Shown here: piece by piece, positions 1-8,426 of the stretch | Numbering within the stretch: the stretch's first letter is position 1 | How the letters are laid out: each line of letters opens with the position of its first letter | Source: UBA10649 sp963793105 | GTDB taxonomy: Bacteria > Actinomycetota > Actinomycetes > S36-B12 | Assembly (NCBI GenBank): GCA_963793105.1 | Contig: CAWBZB010000005.1 | Span: 4,879-68,878 of the forward strand | Direction of reading: 5' to 3' | Length of the DNA stretch: 64,000 nt | Made by a program: the position numbers and the translations under genes | Notes under the pieces: model-generated | The model's input: the letters and a program-made list of their open reading frames with translations, nothing else | Database searches by the model: none | Told to the model about the DNA's origin: nothing

Positions 1-1
1 C

Positions 2-640
2 GTCGTCGGGGCCGAGCTCATCGAGCGATTCGCCGGCACCTTCTACCTCTTCGGGGGCTTCCTGCTCTTCACCGCCTGGCAGGTCTGGCGGTCTGAGGAG
101 AAGGAGCCCGACCCGAACGGCAACGGGTTCATGCGCTGGATCGGGACACGCGTGCCGACGTCGCCGCACTACGACGGCAGCCGCCTGATCACCAAGGTCG
201 CCGGACGGCGGGCGCTCACGCCGATGGCCATGGTCATGCTCGCGATCGGCACGACCGACCTGCTCTTCGCACTCGACAGCATCCCGGCCGTCTTCGGCAT
301 CACGAGCGAGGCCTACCTCGTCTTCACGGTCAACGCGTTCGCGCTCATGGGCCTGCGTCAGCTCTACTTCCTGCTCCAGGGCCTCCTCGGCCGGCTGAAG
401 TACCTGAACCGCGGGCTGGCCATCATCCTCGCGTTCATCGGCGTGAAGCTCCTGCTCGAGGCAGTCCACAAGACCACCGACCTGGACATCCCGACCATCC
501 CGGTCTGGTTCTCGCTGGCCTTCATCGTGACGGTCCTCACCGTCACGGCCGTCACCAGCATCTATGCCACCCGCACGGACGTGACCTCGGTCGAGGCCAC
601 GGAACCCATCACGGACGCGACTACCGAAGGAAAGGACTGA
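2..640 (+). CDS. TerC family integral membrane protein (5' partial)
   Basis: The reading frame is open from base 2, so the start lies outside the window; 212 residues are visible. It carries the TerC-family signature TDLLFALDSIPA followed by several hydrophobic segments. TerC/Alx-type proteins are multi-spanning inner-membrane proteins linked to metal-ion (manganese) export or tellurite resistance; the substrate here is unknown. A methionine at base 131 is in frame, but the sequence before it (TerC-like hydrophobic stretch and WQVWRSEEKEP) is clearly coding, so it is not the start. A second TerC gene follows after two bases, so the two are probably co-transcribed. Confidence 0.85.
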   Translation, partial: VVGAELIERFAGTFYLFGGFLLFTAWQVWRSEEKEPDPNGNGFMRWIGTRVPTSPHYDGSRLITKVAGRRALTPMAMVMLAIGTTDLLFALDSIPAVFGITSEAYLVFTVNAFALMGLRQLYFLLQGLLGRLKYLNRGLAIILAFIGVKLLLEAVHKTTDLDIPTIPVWFSLAFIVTVLTVTAVTSIYATRTDVTSVEATEPITDATTEGKD

Positions 641-642
641 CA

Positions 643-1662
643 GTGGAGGTAACCCTGGCGCTGTGGGGCGTGACGATCCTGGGGATCGTCGGCCTGATCG
701 TGCTGGATTTCGTGACCGTGAGCCGCAAGCCGCACGAGGTCATGTTCCGCGAGGCGCTGTTCTGGTCGCTGTTCTACATCGGCGTCGCGATCGCCTTCGG
801 CGTGGCGATGTGGGTCTGGCAGGGCTCGGACATCGGGACCCAGTACTTCGCGGCCTACCTTGTCGAGAAGTCGCTGAGCGTCGACAACCTGTTCGTCTTC
901 ATCATCATCCTGGCCCAGTTCGCCGTCCCCGTGCAGCTGCATCAGCGCGTCCTTCTGGTAGGGGTCGTGCTCGCCCTCATCCTCCGTGCCATCTTCATCG
1001 CGATCGGGGCCGCCGCCCTGGCGGCCTTCTCGTTCACCTTCGTGATCTTCGGCGCCATCCTCATCTGGACCGGCATTCAGCTCGCCCGCCATCGTGACGA
1101 GGACCCCGAGCCACAGGACAACGTGGTGGTCAGGGTGGTGCGCAAGCGCTTCGCGGTCTCCGACGAGTACGAGGGAACCAAGCTCCTCACGCGGATCGAT
1201 GGACGCAAGGCGGCGACTCCGCTGCTGCTGGTGATGATCGCGATCGGGTCGACAGACCTGCTCTTCGCCCTCGACTCGATCCCGGCGACGTTCGGCGTGA
1301 CCCAGATCCCGTACCTGGTCTTCGCGGCAAACGCCTTTGCGCTGCTCGGGCTGCGGGCCCTGTACTTCCTCCTGAAGGGCCTGCTCGACAAGCTCGTCTA
1401 CCTGTCCACGGGGCTGGCGGTCATCCTCGTCTTCATCGGCATCAAGCTGGTAGTGACGTGGGCCCACGAGGTGAACAACGCGATCCCGAAGATCCCCACG
1501 AATGTCAGCCTGGTGTTCATCATCACGGTGCTGGTGGTCGTCGCGGTGGCGTCGTGGCTCAAGGTCCGCAGGAACCCGGAGGCGCGCGCCCATGCAGGCC
1601 GCGTCACGGGCGGACATCACGAAGACGCGCAGGATGGGCCCGCCGCGCGCCAAGGAGAGTGA
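643..1662 (+). CDS. TerC family integral membrane protein
   Basis: A 339-residue membrane protein of normal TerC length, with the two family signatures: EKSLSVDNLFVF at about residues 75-86 and TDLLFALDSIPA at about 204-215. About eight or nine hydrophobic segments are visible. The acidic residues in the two signatures are thought to bind metal in this family. The GTG start follows GGAAAGGAC in the end of the preceding TerC gene. It makes a tandem pair with that gene, whose product carries the same TDLLFALDSIPA motif. The C-terminal tail (after about residue 310) is polar and Arg/His-rich. Substrate not determinable from sequence. Confidence 0.87.
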   Translation: MEVTLALWGVTILGIVGLIVLDFVTVSRKPHEVMFREALFWSLFYIGVAIAFGVAMWVWQGSDIGTQYFAAYLVEKSLSVDNLFVFIIILAQFAVPVQLHQRVLLVGVVLALILRAIFIAIGAAALAAFSFTFVIFGAILIWTGIQLARHRDEDPEPQDNVVVRVVRKRFAVSDEYEGTKLLTRIDGRKAATPLLLVMIAIGSTDLLFALDSIPATFGVTQIPYLVFAANAFALLGLRALYFLLKGLLDKLVYLSTGLAVILVFIGIKLVVTWAHEVNNAIPKIPTNVSLVFIITVLVVVAVASWLKVRRNPEARAHAGRVTGGHHEDAQDGPAARQGE

Positions 1663-2187
1663 CGCGTACCGGCTGAAGCCCAGATCACCTCCCGGGTCGA
1701 TCGCCTGGAGGCGTACGAGAACCGCACGGCCCTGCTCCTCGGTGTCCTGTCCATCGTCAGCATCGCGATCTGAGTGACCTTCGCGGTGGACCTGGTGGTC
1801 AGGTCCGCACTCGCGCCCTCGTGGGCCGGCGACCTGCTGCGCCACCCGATCGACGTTCTGGCGGTTGCTCTTCCCATGTTCCGCGCCCGGCGGGTCCTGC
1901 CGGTGGTGACGGCGGGCCAGTGGCTGATCCGTCGCGGCAGGCGGCTGGCGATCGGGCAGACCGCGGTCGCGCTGGCGATAGCCGTCTCGTTCCTCGCTTT
2001 CGTCGGGGCGCTGGCGGTGCTCGACGCGGAGCGGGGCGCAGACGGGGTCACCCTGACGACGTTCGGGGACGCGCTCTGGTGGGCATTCGTCACGATGTCG
2101 ACGGTCGGGTACGGGGATGCCTTCCCGGTCACCATCGGCGGTCGCCTGGTCGCCGTGGGCATGACGGTCGAACGGTCGCACGGCTAG
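1659..2187 (+). pseudogene. Decayed voltage-gated-type potassium channel
   Basis: The frame encodes SRVDRLEAYENRTALLLG, a typical N-terminus of small 6-TM ion channels, and further on the pore with selectivity filter TVGYGD. Several lesions are visible. A likely GTG start overlapping the terC stop needs a frameshift after five codons. TGA (bases 1771-1773) stands where a Trp would fit. The S1-S2 loop is missing, because the first hydrophobic segment runs straight into FAVDLVVR. The protein ends soon after the pore with an unrelated tail (ERSHG) instead of the last helix and regulatory domain. The longest intact piece is 1774-2187 (137 aa). Multiple independent lesions argue for real gene decay rather than a sequencing error. 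Confidence 0.75.
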
Positions 2188-2203
2188 CGGCGAGGAGCCC
2201 GCG

Positions 2204-2854
2204 TCACCACTTCCGCTCGTGCCATTCGGCGAGCTGAGGCCGTTCGGCCCCGAGGGTCGTGTCATTGCCGTGGCCGGGGTAGACCCATGTCTCGTCGGGG
2301 AGCCGGTCGAAGACCTTGCCGACCACGTCGGAGTAGAGCGACTCGAAGTCCTCCGGGGAGCCGGTCTTGCCGATTCCACCTGGGAAGAGGCAGTCGCCCG
2401 TGATCAGATGGGGCGGGCCCTCCGGATCGTCATAGAGCAGCGCAATCGAGCCCGGGGTGTGACCGACCAGGTGGATCACCTCGAGGGAGCAGGTGCCCAC
2501 GTCGACCCGGTCGCCGTCCTGCAGGGCGAGACGGGTCGCCACGGGGATGCCGGGGATGTCGTTCACGTGCGCAGCGGTCGGGGCCCCGGTCCGCTCCGCC
2601 ACCTCGGCCAGCGCCTGCCAGTGGTCCGGGTGGCGATGCGTGGTGACGATCAGGGCGACTCCTTCGGGTCCGACCAGGTCCATGATCCGATCTGCTTCCG
2701 CAGCGGCGTCGACGAGGACCTGGGTGCCCGTCTCCCGGCACCGCAGGAGGTAGCAGTTATTGTCGAACGGCCCCACGGCGAGCTTGCTCAACACGAGCCC
2801 TCCGAGCTCGTGGACGGCTGCCGGTCCGCCGACTGTCACCCGGCCGTTATACAT
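2204..2854 (-). CDS. MBL-fold metallo-hydrolase (glyoxalase II-like)
   Basis: A 216-residue metallo-beta-lactamase-fold protein. The metal motif THRHPDHW lies at residues 72-79 (an HxHxDH motif), with further ligands in VGHTPGS (His132), TGDCLFPGG (Asp154) and YPGHGND (His195). The arrangement matches small hydroxyacylglutathione-hydrolase-like enzymes, which hydrolyse thioesters; the actual substrate (mycothiol conjugates would fit an actinobacterium) is inference. The frame stays open far upstream, but the ATG at 2854 is chosen because it follows GGAACGGAG and the MBL similarity starts shortly after. It is divergent from uvrA, sharing a 51-base promoter region, an arrangement I recall as common in actinobacteria. 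Confidence 0.85.
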   Translation of the reverse strand: MYNGRVTVGGPAAVHELGGLVLSKLAVGPFDNNCYLLRCRETGTQVLVDAAAEADRIMDLVGPEGVALIVTTHRHPDHWQALAEVAERTGAPTAAHVNDIPGIPVATRLALQDGDRVDVGTCSLEVIHLVGHTPGSIALLYDDPEGPPHLITGDCLFPGGIGKTGSPEDFESLYSDVVGKVFDRLPDETWVYPGHGNDTTLGAERPQLAEWHERKW

Positions 2855-2905
2855 TCGTGTCTCCGTTCCTAGACGGCTGCACCATATCCCCTGGAGAGGA
2901 CGCGC

Positions 2906-5884
2906 GTGGGCGAGCGACTGGTCGTACGCGGCGCACGCGAGCACAACCTCAAGGATGTGTCGCTGGACCTGCCGCGCGATGCCCTGATCGTGTTCACCGG
3001 CCTGTCGGGGTCGGGGAAGTCGAGTCTGGCCTTCGACACGATCTTCGCGGAGGGGCAGCGTCGCTACGTGGAGAGCCTGTCCTCGTACGCGCGCCAGTTC
3101 CTCGGCCAGATGGACAAGCCTGACGTCGACTTCATCGAGGGCCTGTCCCCGGCCGTGTCGATCGACCAGAAGTCCACCTCGCGCAACCCGCGCTCCACGG
3201 TCGGGACCATCACGGAGGTCTACGACTACCTGCGGCTGCTCTTCGCGCGGATCGGGGTGCCCCACTGCCCGGTGTGCGGTGACGTCATCGCCCGCCAGAC
3301 TCCGCAGCAGATCGTCGACCAGGTCCTCGACCTTCCCTCGGGCACCCGCTTCCAGGTCCTGGCCCCCGTGGTGCGCGAGCGCAAGGGGGAGTACGCCGAC
3401 CTCTTCCGCCAGCTGCAGGCGCAGGGCTACTCGCGCGTCCGGGTGGACGGAGTGGTCCTTGCGCTCGAGGACGTGCCGACGCTCAAGAAGCAGGAGAAGC
3501 ACACGATCGAGGTGGTCGTCGATCGACTCACCGTGAAACCCGAGTCCCGCCGCCGGCTGACGGACTCCGTCGAGACGGCCCTCGGGCTGGCGGGTGGGCT
3601 GGTCGTCCTCGAGTACGTGGATCGCGACGAGGCCGATCCCGACCGCGAGCGGACCTTCAGCGAGCATCTGGCCTGCACGCGCGACGCGCTGTCCTTCGAG
3701 GAGCTCGAGCCCCGGTCCTTCTCGTTCAACTCCCCGTTCGGTGCGTGCGCGGAATGCACCGGACTGGGGACCCGACGCGAGGTGGATCCGGAGTTGATCG
3801 TGCCCGATGAGGACCGGTCGCTGGAGGAGGGAGCCCTGGCGCCCTGGTCCAAGGGCCAGGTGTCCGACTACTTCCGGCGGCTGCTGGAGGCGATGTGCGA
3901 CGAGCTCGGGATCAGCATGGAGACCCCCTGGCGCGAGCTCCCCGCGACGGCGCGCGACTCGCTGCTGAACGGGCACCCGGTCGAGGTTCACGTGCGATAC
4001 AAGAATCGCTACGGCCGGCAGCGGTCGTACTACACCTCCTACGAGGGTGTGATCCCGTTCGTGCAGCGTCGGCACGGGGAGGCCGACAGCGACGCCAGCC
4101 GGGAGCGCTTCGAGGGGTTCATGCGCGAGGTGCCCTGCGCGGCCTGCGGTGGAGCCCGGCTCAAGCCCATCGCCCTGGCCGTCACCATCGAGGATCACTC
4201 GATCGCGGATATCGCCTCGCTCCCGATCGGTGACGCGGCCACGCTGCTGGCGGGGCTGAACCTGTCCGATCGCGATGCGGCGATCGCGTCGAGGGTCCTC
4301 AAGGAGGTCAATGAGCGCCTCACGTTCCTCGTCGACGTCGGCCTCCACTACCTGTCACTGGATCGCGCCGCGGGCACTCTGGCGGGCGGCGAGGCCCAGC
4401 GGATCCGGCTGGCCACGCAGATCGGGTCCGGCCTCGTCGGGGTGCTCTACGTGCTCGACGAACCGAGCATCGGCCTGCACCAGCGGGACAACCACCGCCT
4501 GATCGAGACCCTGGTCCGTCTCCGCGACCTGGGCAACACGCTGATCGTCGTCGAGCACGATGAGGACACCATCCGTACCGCCGACTGGGTGGTCGACATC
4601 GGTCCCGGGGCAGGGGAGCACGGCGGGCGCGTGGTCGTCAGCGGGCCCGTCCAGGACCTGCTGTCGAGCTCGGAGTCGATCACGGGCCAGTACCTGAGCG
4701 GCCGGCGCAGTATCGAGGTCCCGGCCCTGCGCAGGCCTCAGGACGGACGGGTCATCACGGTCCAGGGGGCCAGCGAGCACAACCTGCGCGACGTGACGGT
4801 GTCCTTCCCGCTCGGCAACCTGGTGGCGGTCACCGGCGTGAGCGGATCCGGGAAGTCGACCCTGGTCAATGATGTCCTGTTCAACGTGCTGGCCCGCGAT
4901 CTCAACGGCTCGCGCACGGTTCCGGGGCGGCACAAGCGGGTCGAGGGCCTGGAGCATGTGGACAAGGTGGTCCATGTCGACCAGAGCCCGATCGGACGGA
5001 CCCCGAGGAGCAACCCGGCGACGTACACGGGGGTGTTCGACCACATCCGCCGGCTGTTCGCCGAGACTCCGGAGGCGAAGGTCCGCGGCTACCTGCAGGG
5101 CCGGTTCTCCTTCAACGTGAAGGGCGGGCGCTGCGAGGCCTGCGCCGGAGACGGCACCATCAAGATCGAGATGAACTTCCTCCCCGATGTCTACGTCCCG
5201 TGCGAGGTCTGCCACGGGGCGCGCTACAACCGGGAGACCCTCGAGGTGCACTACAAGGGTCGGACGATCGCCCAGGTCCTCGACATGCCGATCGAGGAGG
5301 CCCTGGAGTTCTTCGCCGCGGTTCCCGCCATCGCCCGGCACCTCTCCACGCTGGTGGACGTCGGCCTGGGCTATGTCCGGATGGGGCAGTCGGCGCCGAC
5401 CTTGAGCGGCGGTGAGGCGCAGCGCGTGAAGTTGTCGGCCGAGCTGCAGAAGCGGTCCACCGGACGCACGGTCTACGTGCTGGACGAACCCACCACGGGA
5501 CTGCACTTCGAGGACATCCGGAAGCTCCTGGGCGTGCTGCAGAGCCTCGTGGACAAGGGCAACACGGTCATCGTGATCGAGCACAACCTCGACGTCATCA
5601 AGGCGGCCGACTGGATTGTCGACCTGGGGCCTGAAGGCGGATCCGGGGGCGGTCGGGTCGTCGCCGCCGGGGCTCCGGAGGACGTAGCGGCCGCCTCGGG
5701 GAGCCACACGGGATTCTTCCTCACGCGACTCCTGAAGGGAGCGGCGCCGACCACGCCTGCTCGGCGGGGCAAGGCCGCGTCCGCGGCCAAGGAGGGGAAG
5801 GCTGCGCGGAGCAGGAAGACAGCGCGACCGGCGAAGGATGCCACCCCGCCCCGTGGCCGCGGGAGCCGCGTAAAGAGTGCGTAA
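2906..5884 (+). CDS. uvrA: Excinuclease ABC subunit A
   Basis: DNA-damage recognition ATPase of nucleotide excision repair; it loads UvrB on lesions. The 992-residue chain has two ABC ATPase modules: Walker A GLSGSGKSS at about 32-40 and GVSGSGKST at about 644-652, with signatures GGEAQRIRL (about 492) and SGGEAQRVKL (about 832). The second zinc module is complete (CEAC about 742, CEVC about 765). In the first, the usual leading CxxC is reduced to ACTRD, while CAEC is kept; as I recall this is frequent in actinobacterial UvrA. The last 45 residues are Lys/Arg/Ala-rich and look disordered. The GTG start is preceded by GGAGAGGA. UvrC lies two genes downstream. Confidence 0.97.
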   Translation: MGERLVVRGAREHNLKDVSLDLPRDALIVFTGLSGSGKSSLAFDTIFAEGQRRYVESLSSYARQFLGQMDKPDVDFIEGLSPAVSIDQKSTSRNPRSTVGTITEVYDYLRLLFARIGVPHCPVCGDVIARQTPQQIVDQVLDLPSGTRFQVLAPVVRERKGEYADLFRQLQAQGYSRVRVDGVVLALEDVPTLKKQEKHTIEVVVDRLTVKPESRRRLTDSVETALGLAGGLVVLEYVDRDEADPDRERTFSEHLACTRDALSFEELEPRSFSFNSPFGACAECTGLGTRREVDPELIVPDEDRSLEEGALAPWSKGQVSDYFRRLLEAMCDELGISMETPWRELPATARDSLLNGHPVEVHVRYKNRYGRQRSYYTSYEGVIPFVQRRHGEADSDASRERFEGFMREVPCAACGGARLKPIALAVTIEDHSIADIASLPIGDAATLLAGLNLSDRDAAIASRVLKEVNERLTFLVDVGLHYLSLDRAAGTLAGGEAQRIRLATQIGSGLVGVLYVLDEPSIGLHQRDNHRLIETLVRLRDLGNTLIVVEHDEDTIRTADWVVDIGPGAGEHGGRVVVSGPVQDLLSSSESITGQYLSGRRSIEVPALRRPQDGRVITVQGASEHNLRDVTVSFPLGNLVAVTGVSGSGKSTLVNDVLFNVLARDLNGSRTVPGRHKRVEGLEHVDKVVHVDQSPIGRTPRSNPATYTGVFDHIRRLFAETPEAKVRGYLQGRFSFNVKGGRCEACAGDGTIKIEMNFLPDVYVPCEVCHGARYNRETLEVHYKGRTIAQVLDMPIEEALEFFAAVPAIARHLSTLVDVGLGYVRMGQSAPTLSGGEAQRVKLSAELQKRSTGRTVYVLDEPTTGLHFEDIRKLLGVLQSLVDKGNTVIVIEHNLDVIKAADWIVDLGPEGGSGGGRVVAAGAPEDVAAASGSHTGFFLTRLLKGAAPTTPARRGKAASAAKEGKAARSRKTARPAKDATPPRGRGSRVKSA

Positions 5885-5924
5885 ATCCTACGCGTGCCGG
5901 TGGGCGCGGAGCGTCCTTCTGACG

Positions 5925-5947
5925 TAGCGTGGTGTTGAAGGTTCAAC
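5925..5947 (+). promoter_or_regulatory. -10 box and 14-bp palindrome before the Rieske gene
   Basis: TAGCGT at 5925-5930 is a plausible -10 box. Directly after it lies a perfect inverted repeat, GTTGAA-GG-TTCAAC (5934-5947), which would sit at the transcription start and could be a repressor site. The Rieske start codon is 21 bases further on. Inference only. Confidence 0.4.
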
Positions 5948-5967
5948 CGTCGGCACGGGAGGTTCAG

Positions 5968-6450
5968 GTGGAACTCGATCGACGCACGGTGCTGCAGGCC
6001 AGTGGTGTGATCGCGGCCGGAGGACTCGTCGCCGCGTGCTCCTCCGGAGGGAGCGAGTCCGCAGCCACGTCAGCCGGCCCGGAGTCCAGTGCGGCCGAGG
6101 CCTCGTCGGCGCCAGCACCGGCATCGTCCGCCGCCCCGGAGGGAAGCGCGCCTGCTGCCCCGGCGGACGCCGTGGCGGCCGCGTCGGACATCCCGGTCGG
6201 GGGAGGGCTGATCCTCGATGAACCCGCGGTGGTCGTCACGCAGCCCACTGAGGGAGACATCAAGGCCTTCACCGCCATCTGCCCGCACCAGGGCTGCCTG
6301 GTGAGCGAGGTTGTCGACAACGAGATCATCTGCCCGTGCCACGGATCGAAGTTCTCCGCCTCGGACGGCGCCGTCATCTCGGGTCCGGCCCAATCCCCAC
6401 TGCAGCCTGCGGGCGTCGCCGTCGAGGGCGGCAGCGTCGTCCTGACCTGA
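5968..6450 (+). CDS. Rieske [2Fe-2S] lipoprotein, Tat-type signal
   Basis: A 160-residue exported iron-sulphur protein. The N-terminus has a twin-arginine-like DRRTVLQASG and a lipobox LVAAC (Cys24), so it is probably folded in the cytoplasm, exported by Tat and lipid-anchored. An Ala/Ser/Pro-rich linker (about 25-72) follows. The Rieske ligands are Cys105, His107 (CPHQGC) and Cys122, His125 (CPCHGS), with Cys110/Cys124 able to form the usual disulphide. It is far shorter than a cytochrome bc1 QcrA and lacks its N-terminal helices, so it is an accessory electron carrier of unknown partner. The GTG at 5968 is chosen over upstream in-frame starts because CGGGAGG lies just before it and the signal peptide then begins correctly. 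It sits alone between uvrA and uvrC. Confidence 0.85.
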   Translation: MELDRRTVLQASGVIAAGGLVAACSSGGSESAATSAGPESSAAEASSAPAPASSAAPEGSAPAAPADAVAAASDIPVGGGLILDEPAVVVTQPTEGDIKAFTAICPHQGCLVSEVVDNEIICPCHGSKFSASDGAVISGPAQSPLQPAGVAVEGGSVVLT

Positions 6451-6470
6451 GGTTGGCGGCGCCGGGTTCC

Positions 6471-6482
6471 TAGGCTGACCCC
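6471..6482 (+). promoter_or_regulatory. Leaderless-type -10 box of uvrC
   Basis: TAGGCT followed by exactly six bases (GACCCC) and the ATG of uvrC. With normal spacing from -10 to +1, transcription would start at the A of ATG. There is no Shine-Dalgarno sequence. The same twelve bases precede the SURF1 gene on the other strand. Confidence 0.6.
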
Positions 6483-8387
6483 ATGGCCGACCCGGTGTCC
6501 TACCGACCAGCCCCCGGTGACATCCCCACCGATCCGGGCGTGTACCGGTTCCGCGACGAGCACGGCCGCGTGGTGTACGTGGGCAAGGCCCGCAACCTGC
6601 GCTCGCGGCTCAACTCCTACTTCGCCGACCCGGCGGGACTGCATCCGCGGACCCGGTCGATGGTCACGACCGCGGCCTCGGTCGACTGGGTGATCGTGGC
6701 GAACGAGGTGGAGGCGCTCGCGCTCGAGTACTCGTGGATCAAGCAGTACGACCCCCGGTTCAACGTCAAGTACCGCGACGACAAGAGCTACCCCTACCTC
6801 GCCGTCACCGTGGGGGAGGAGTTCCCGCGGGCTGCGGTCGTCCGTGAGGCCAAGCGCAAGGGGACGCGCTACTTCGGTCCGTACGCCCACGCCTGGGCCA
6901 TCCGGGACACGCTGGACCAGCTCGTGCGGGTGTTCCCGATCCGGACCTGCCGGGACGGGGTCTTCCGTCGAGCGCATCAGGTGGGTCGGCCCTGCCTGCT
7001 CGGCTACATCGACAAGTGCAGTGCCCCGTGCGTGGGTCGGATCGACGCCACCGAGTACCGCGGGCTCGTGGACGACTTCACCTCCTTCATGTCGGGGCAG
7101 TCGGAGGAGCACATTCGGTCTGTCGAGCGTGAGATGAGGGCGGCGTCCGCTCGGATGGAGTACGAGGAGGCCGCGCGACTGCGCGACCGGCTCGGCGCCC
7201 TGACCCGTGCGCTGGAGCGCAATACCGTCGTCTTCGACGACTCGACCGACGCCGACGTCATCGCGGTCGCGGAGGACGAGCTCCAGATGGGCGTCCAGGT
7301 CTTCCACGTCCGCGGCGGACGGATCCGGGGCGAGCGGGGATTCGTCCTGGAGAAGGCCGAGGACCTGACGACGTCCGGGTACCTGGAGCGGGTGCTGCAA
7401 CGCGTGTACTCCGAGACCGAGGTGAACGTCCCGCCCCGCGAGGTCCTCCTGTCCGCGCCCCTGGACGACTCGCGGACCTGGAGCGCCTGGCTGAGTGGCC
7501 TTCGCGGATCCCGGGTCACGATCCGCACCCCTCAGCGCGGCGACAAACGGTCCCTCATGGCCACCGCGACGGCCAATGCGGAGAACACCCTGCGCCTCCA
7601 CACCGCCCGCCGGTCGGGCGACCTGACGACGAGGAGCCAGGCCCTCCGGGAGCTTCAGGAGGGATTGGGGCTGCTGGAGCCGCCCCTGCGGATCGAGTGC
7701 ATCGACATCTCGACGCTGCAGGGGCAGGACACGGTCGCCTCCCTCGTCGTGTTCGAGGATGCGCTTCCACGCAAGCGCGACTACCGGTCCTTCGTGATCC
7801 GGACGCCGCACGCGGATGACACCGCTGCGGTGGCGGAGGTCGTGACCCGTCGCTTCCAGTCGCGTGACCTGCCCGACGGTGACGAGGGACGTCGGTTCGC
7901 CTACCCGCCGGCGCTCCTCGTGATCGACGGGGGCGCCCCGCAGGTACGGGCTGCCCAGGACGCGCTGATGGAGGTGGGGATGGGCGACCTGCCGGTCGTC
8001 GGACTGGCCAAGCGACTGGAGGAGGTCTGGCTTCCGGACGACCCGGATCCGGTCATCCTGCCCAGGACCAGCGAGGCGCTCTACCTGCTCCAGCGGGTCC
8101 GGGACGAGGCCCACCGCACCGCCATCGCGCTGCACCGCAAGCGGCGCGGCAAGCGAGCGACGGTGAGCGTGCTCGACGGCATCCCCGGACTGGGGCCGGC
8201 CAAGTCGAAGGCGCTGCTCAAGCACTTCGGTTCCGTCCGCGCTCTGCGAGCCGCGTCGACGCAGGCGCTCCAGGAGGTGCCAGGAATCGGTCCGTCGCTG
8301 GCGACCACGATCCGCAGCACGCTCCACCCGGGCATCGACGACCCTGACGCCGGTGATCCGCGCGCCGTCGACCCGCCACGAACCTGA
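6483..8387 (+). CDS. uvrC: Excinuclease ABC subunit C
   Basis: Makes both incisions around a lesion in nucleotide excision repair, with UvrA and UvrB. The chain is 634 residues. It has an N-terminal GIY-YIG nuclease (GVYRF about 19-23, YVGKARNL about 32-39), a UvrB-binding UVR helix pair around 215-240 (MEYEEAARLRDRLG), the RNase H-like C-terminal nuclease domain (IECIDISTLQG near 405), and a helix-hairpin-helix pair near 565-615 (IPGLGPAKSKALL, VPGIGPSLATT). It heads the conserved actinobacterial row uvrC-rapZ-yvcK-whiA. It has a candidate leaderless promoter. Confidence 0.97.
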   Translation: MADPVSYRPAPGDIPTDPGVYRFRDEHGRVVYVGKARNLRSRLNSYFADPAGLHPRTRSMVTTAASVDWVIVANEVEALALEYSWIKQYDPRFNVKYRDDKSYPYLAVTVGEEFPRAAVVREAKRKGTRYFGPYAHAWAIRDTLDQLVRVFPIRTCRDGVFRRAHQVGRPCLLGYIDKCSAPCVGRIDATEYRGLVDDFTSFMSGQSEEHIRSVEREMRAASARMEYEEAARLRDRLGALTRALERNTVVFDDSTDADVIAVAEDELQMGVQVFHVRGGRIRGERGFVLEKAEDLTTSGYLERVLQRVYSETEVNVPPREVLLSAPLDDSRTWSAWLSGLRGSRVTIRTPQRGDKRSLMATATANAENTLRLHTARRSGDLTTRSQALRELQEGLGLLEPPLRIECIDISTLQGQDTVASLVVFEDALPRKRDYRSFVIRTPHADDTAAVAEVVTRRFQSRDLPDGDEGRRFAYPPALLVIDGGAPQVRAAQDALMEVGMGDLPVVGLAKRLEEVWLPDDPDPVILPRTSEALYLLQRVRDEAHRTAIALHRKRRGKRATVSVLDGIPGLGPAKSKALLKHFGSVRALRAASTQALQEVPGIGPSLATTIRSTLHPGIDDPDAGDPRAVDPPRT

Positions 8388-8426
8388 TCAGCAATGATGG
8401 ACCCCGTGCAGAGCCAGGAGGAAGCG

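Noticed and set aside
562..2379. Long open frame antisense to the TerC and channel genes, and similar long antisense frames opposite uvrA, uvrC, zwf and gcvP
   Set aside because: High GC removes stop codons in antisense frames. The translations are Arg/Asp/His-rich without family motifs, and the opposite strand has clear genes.
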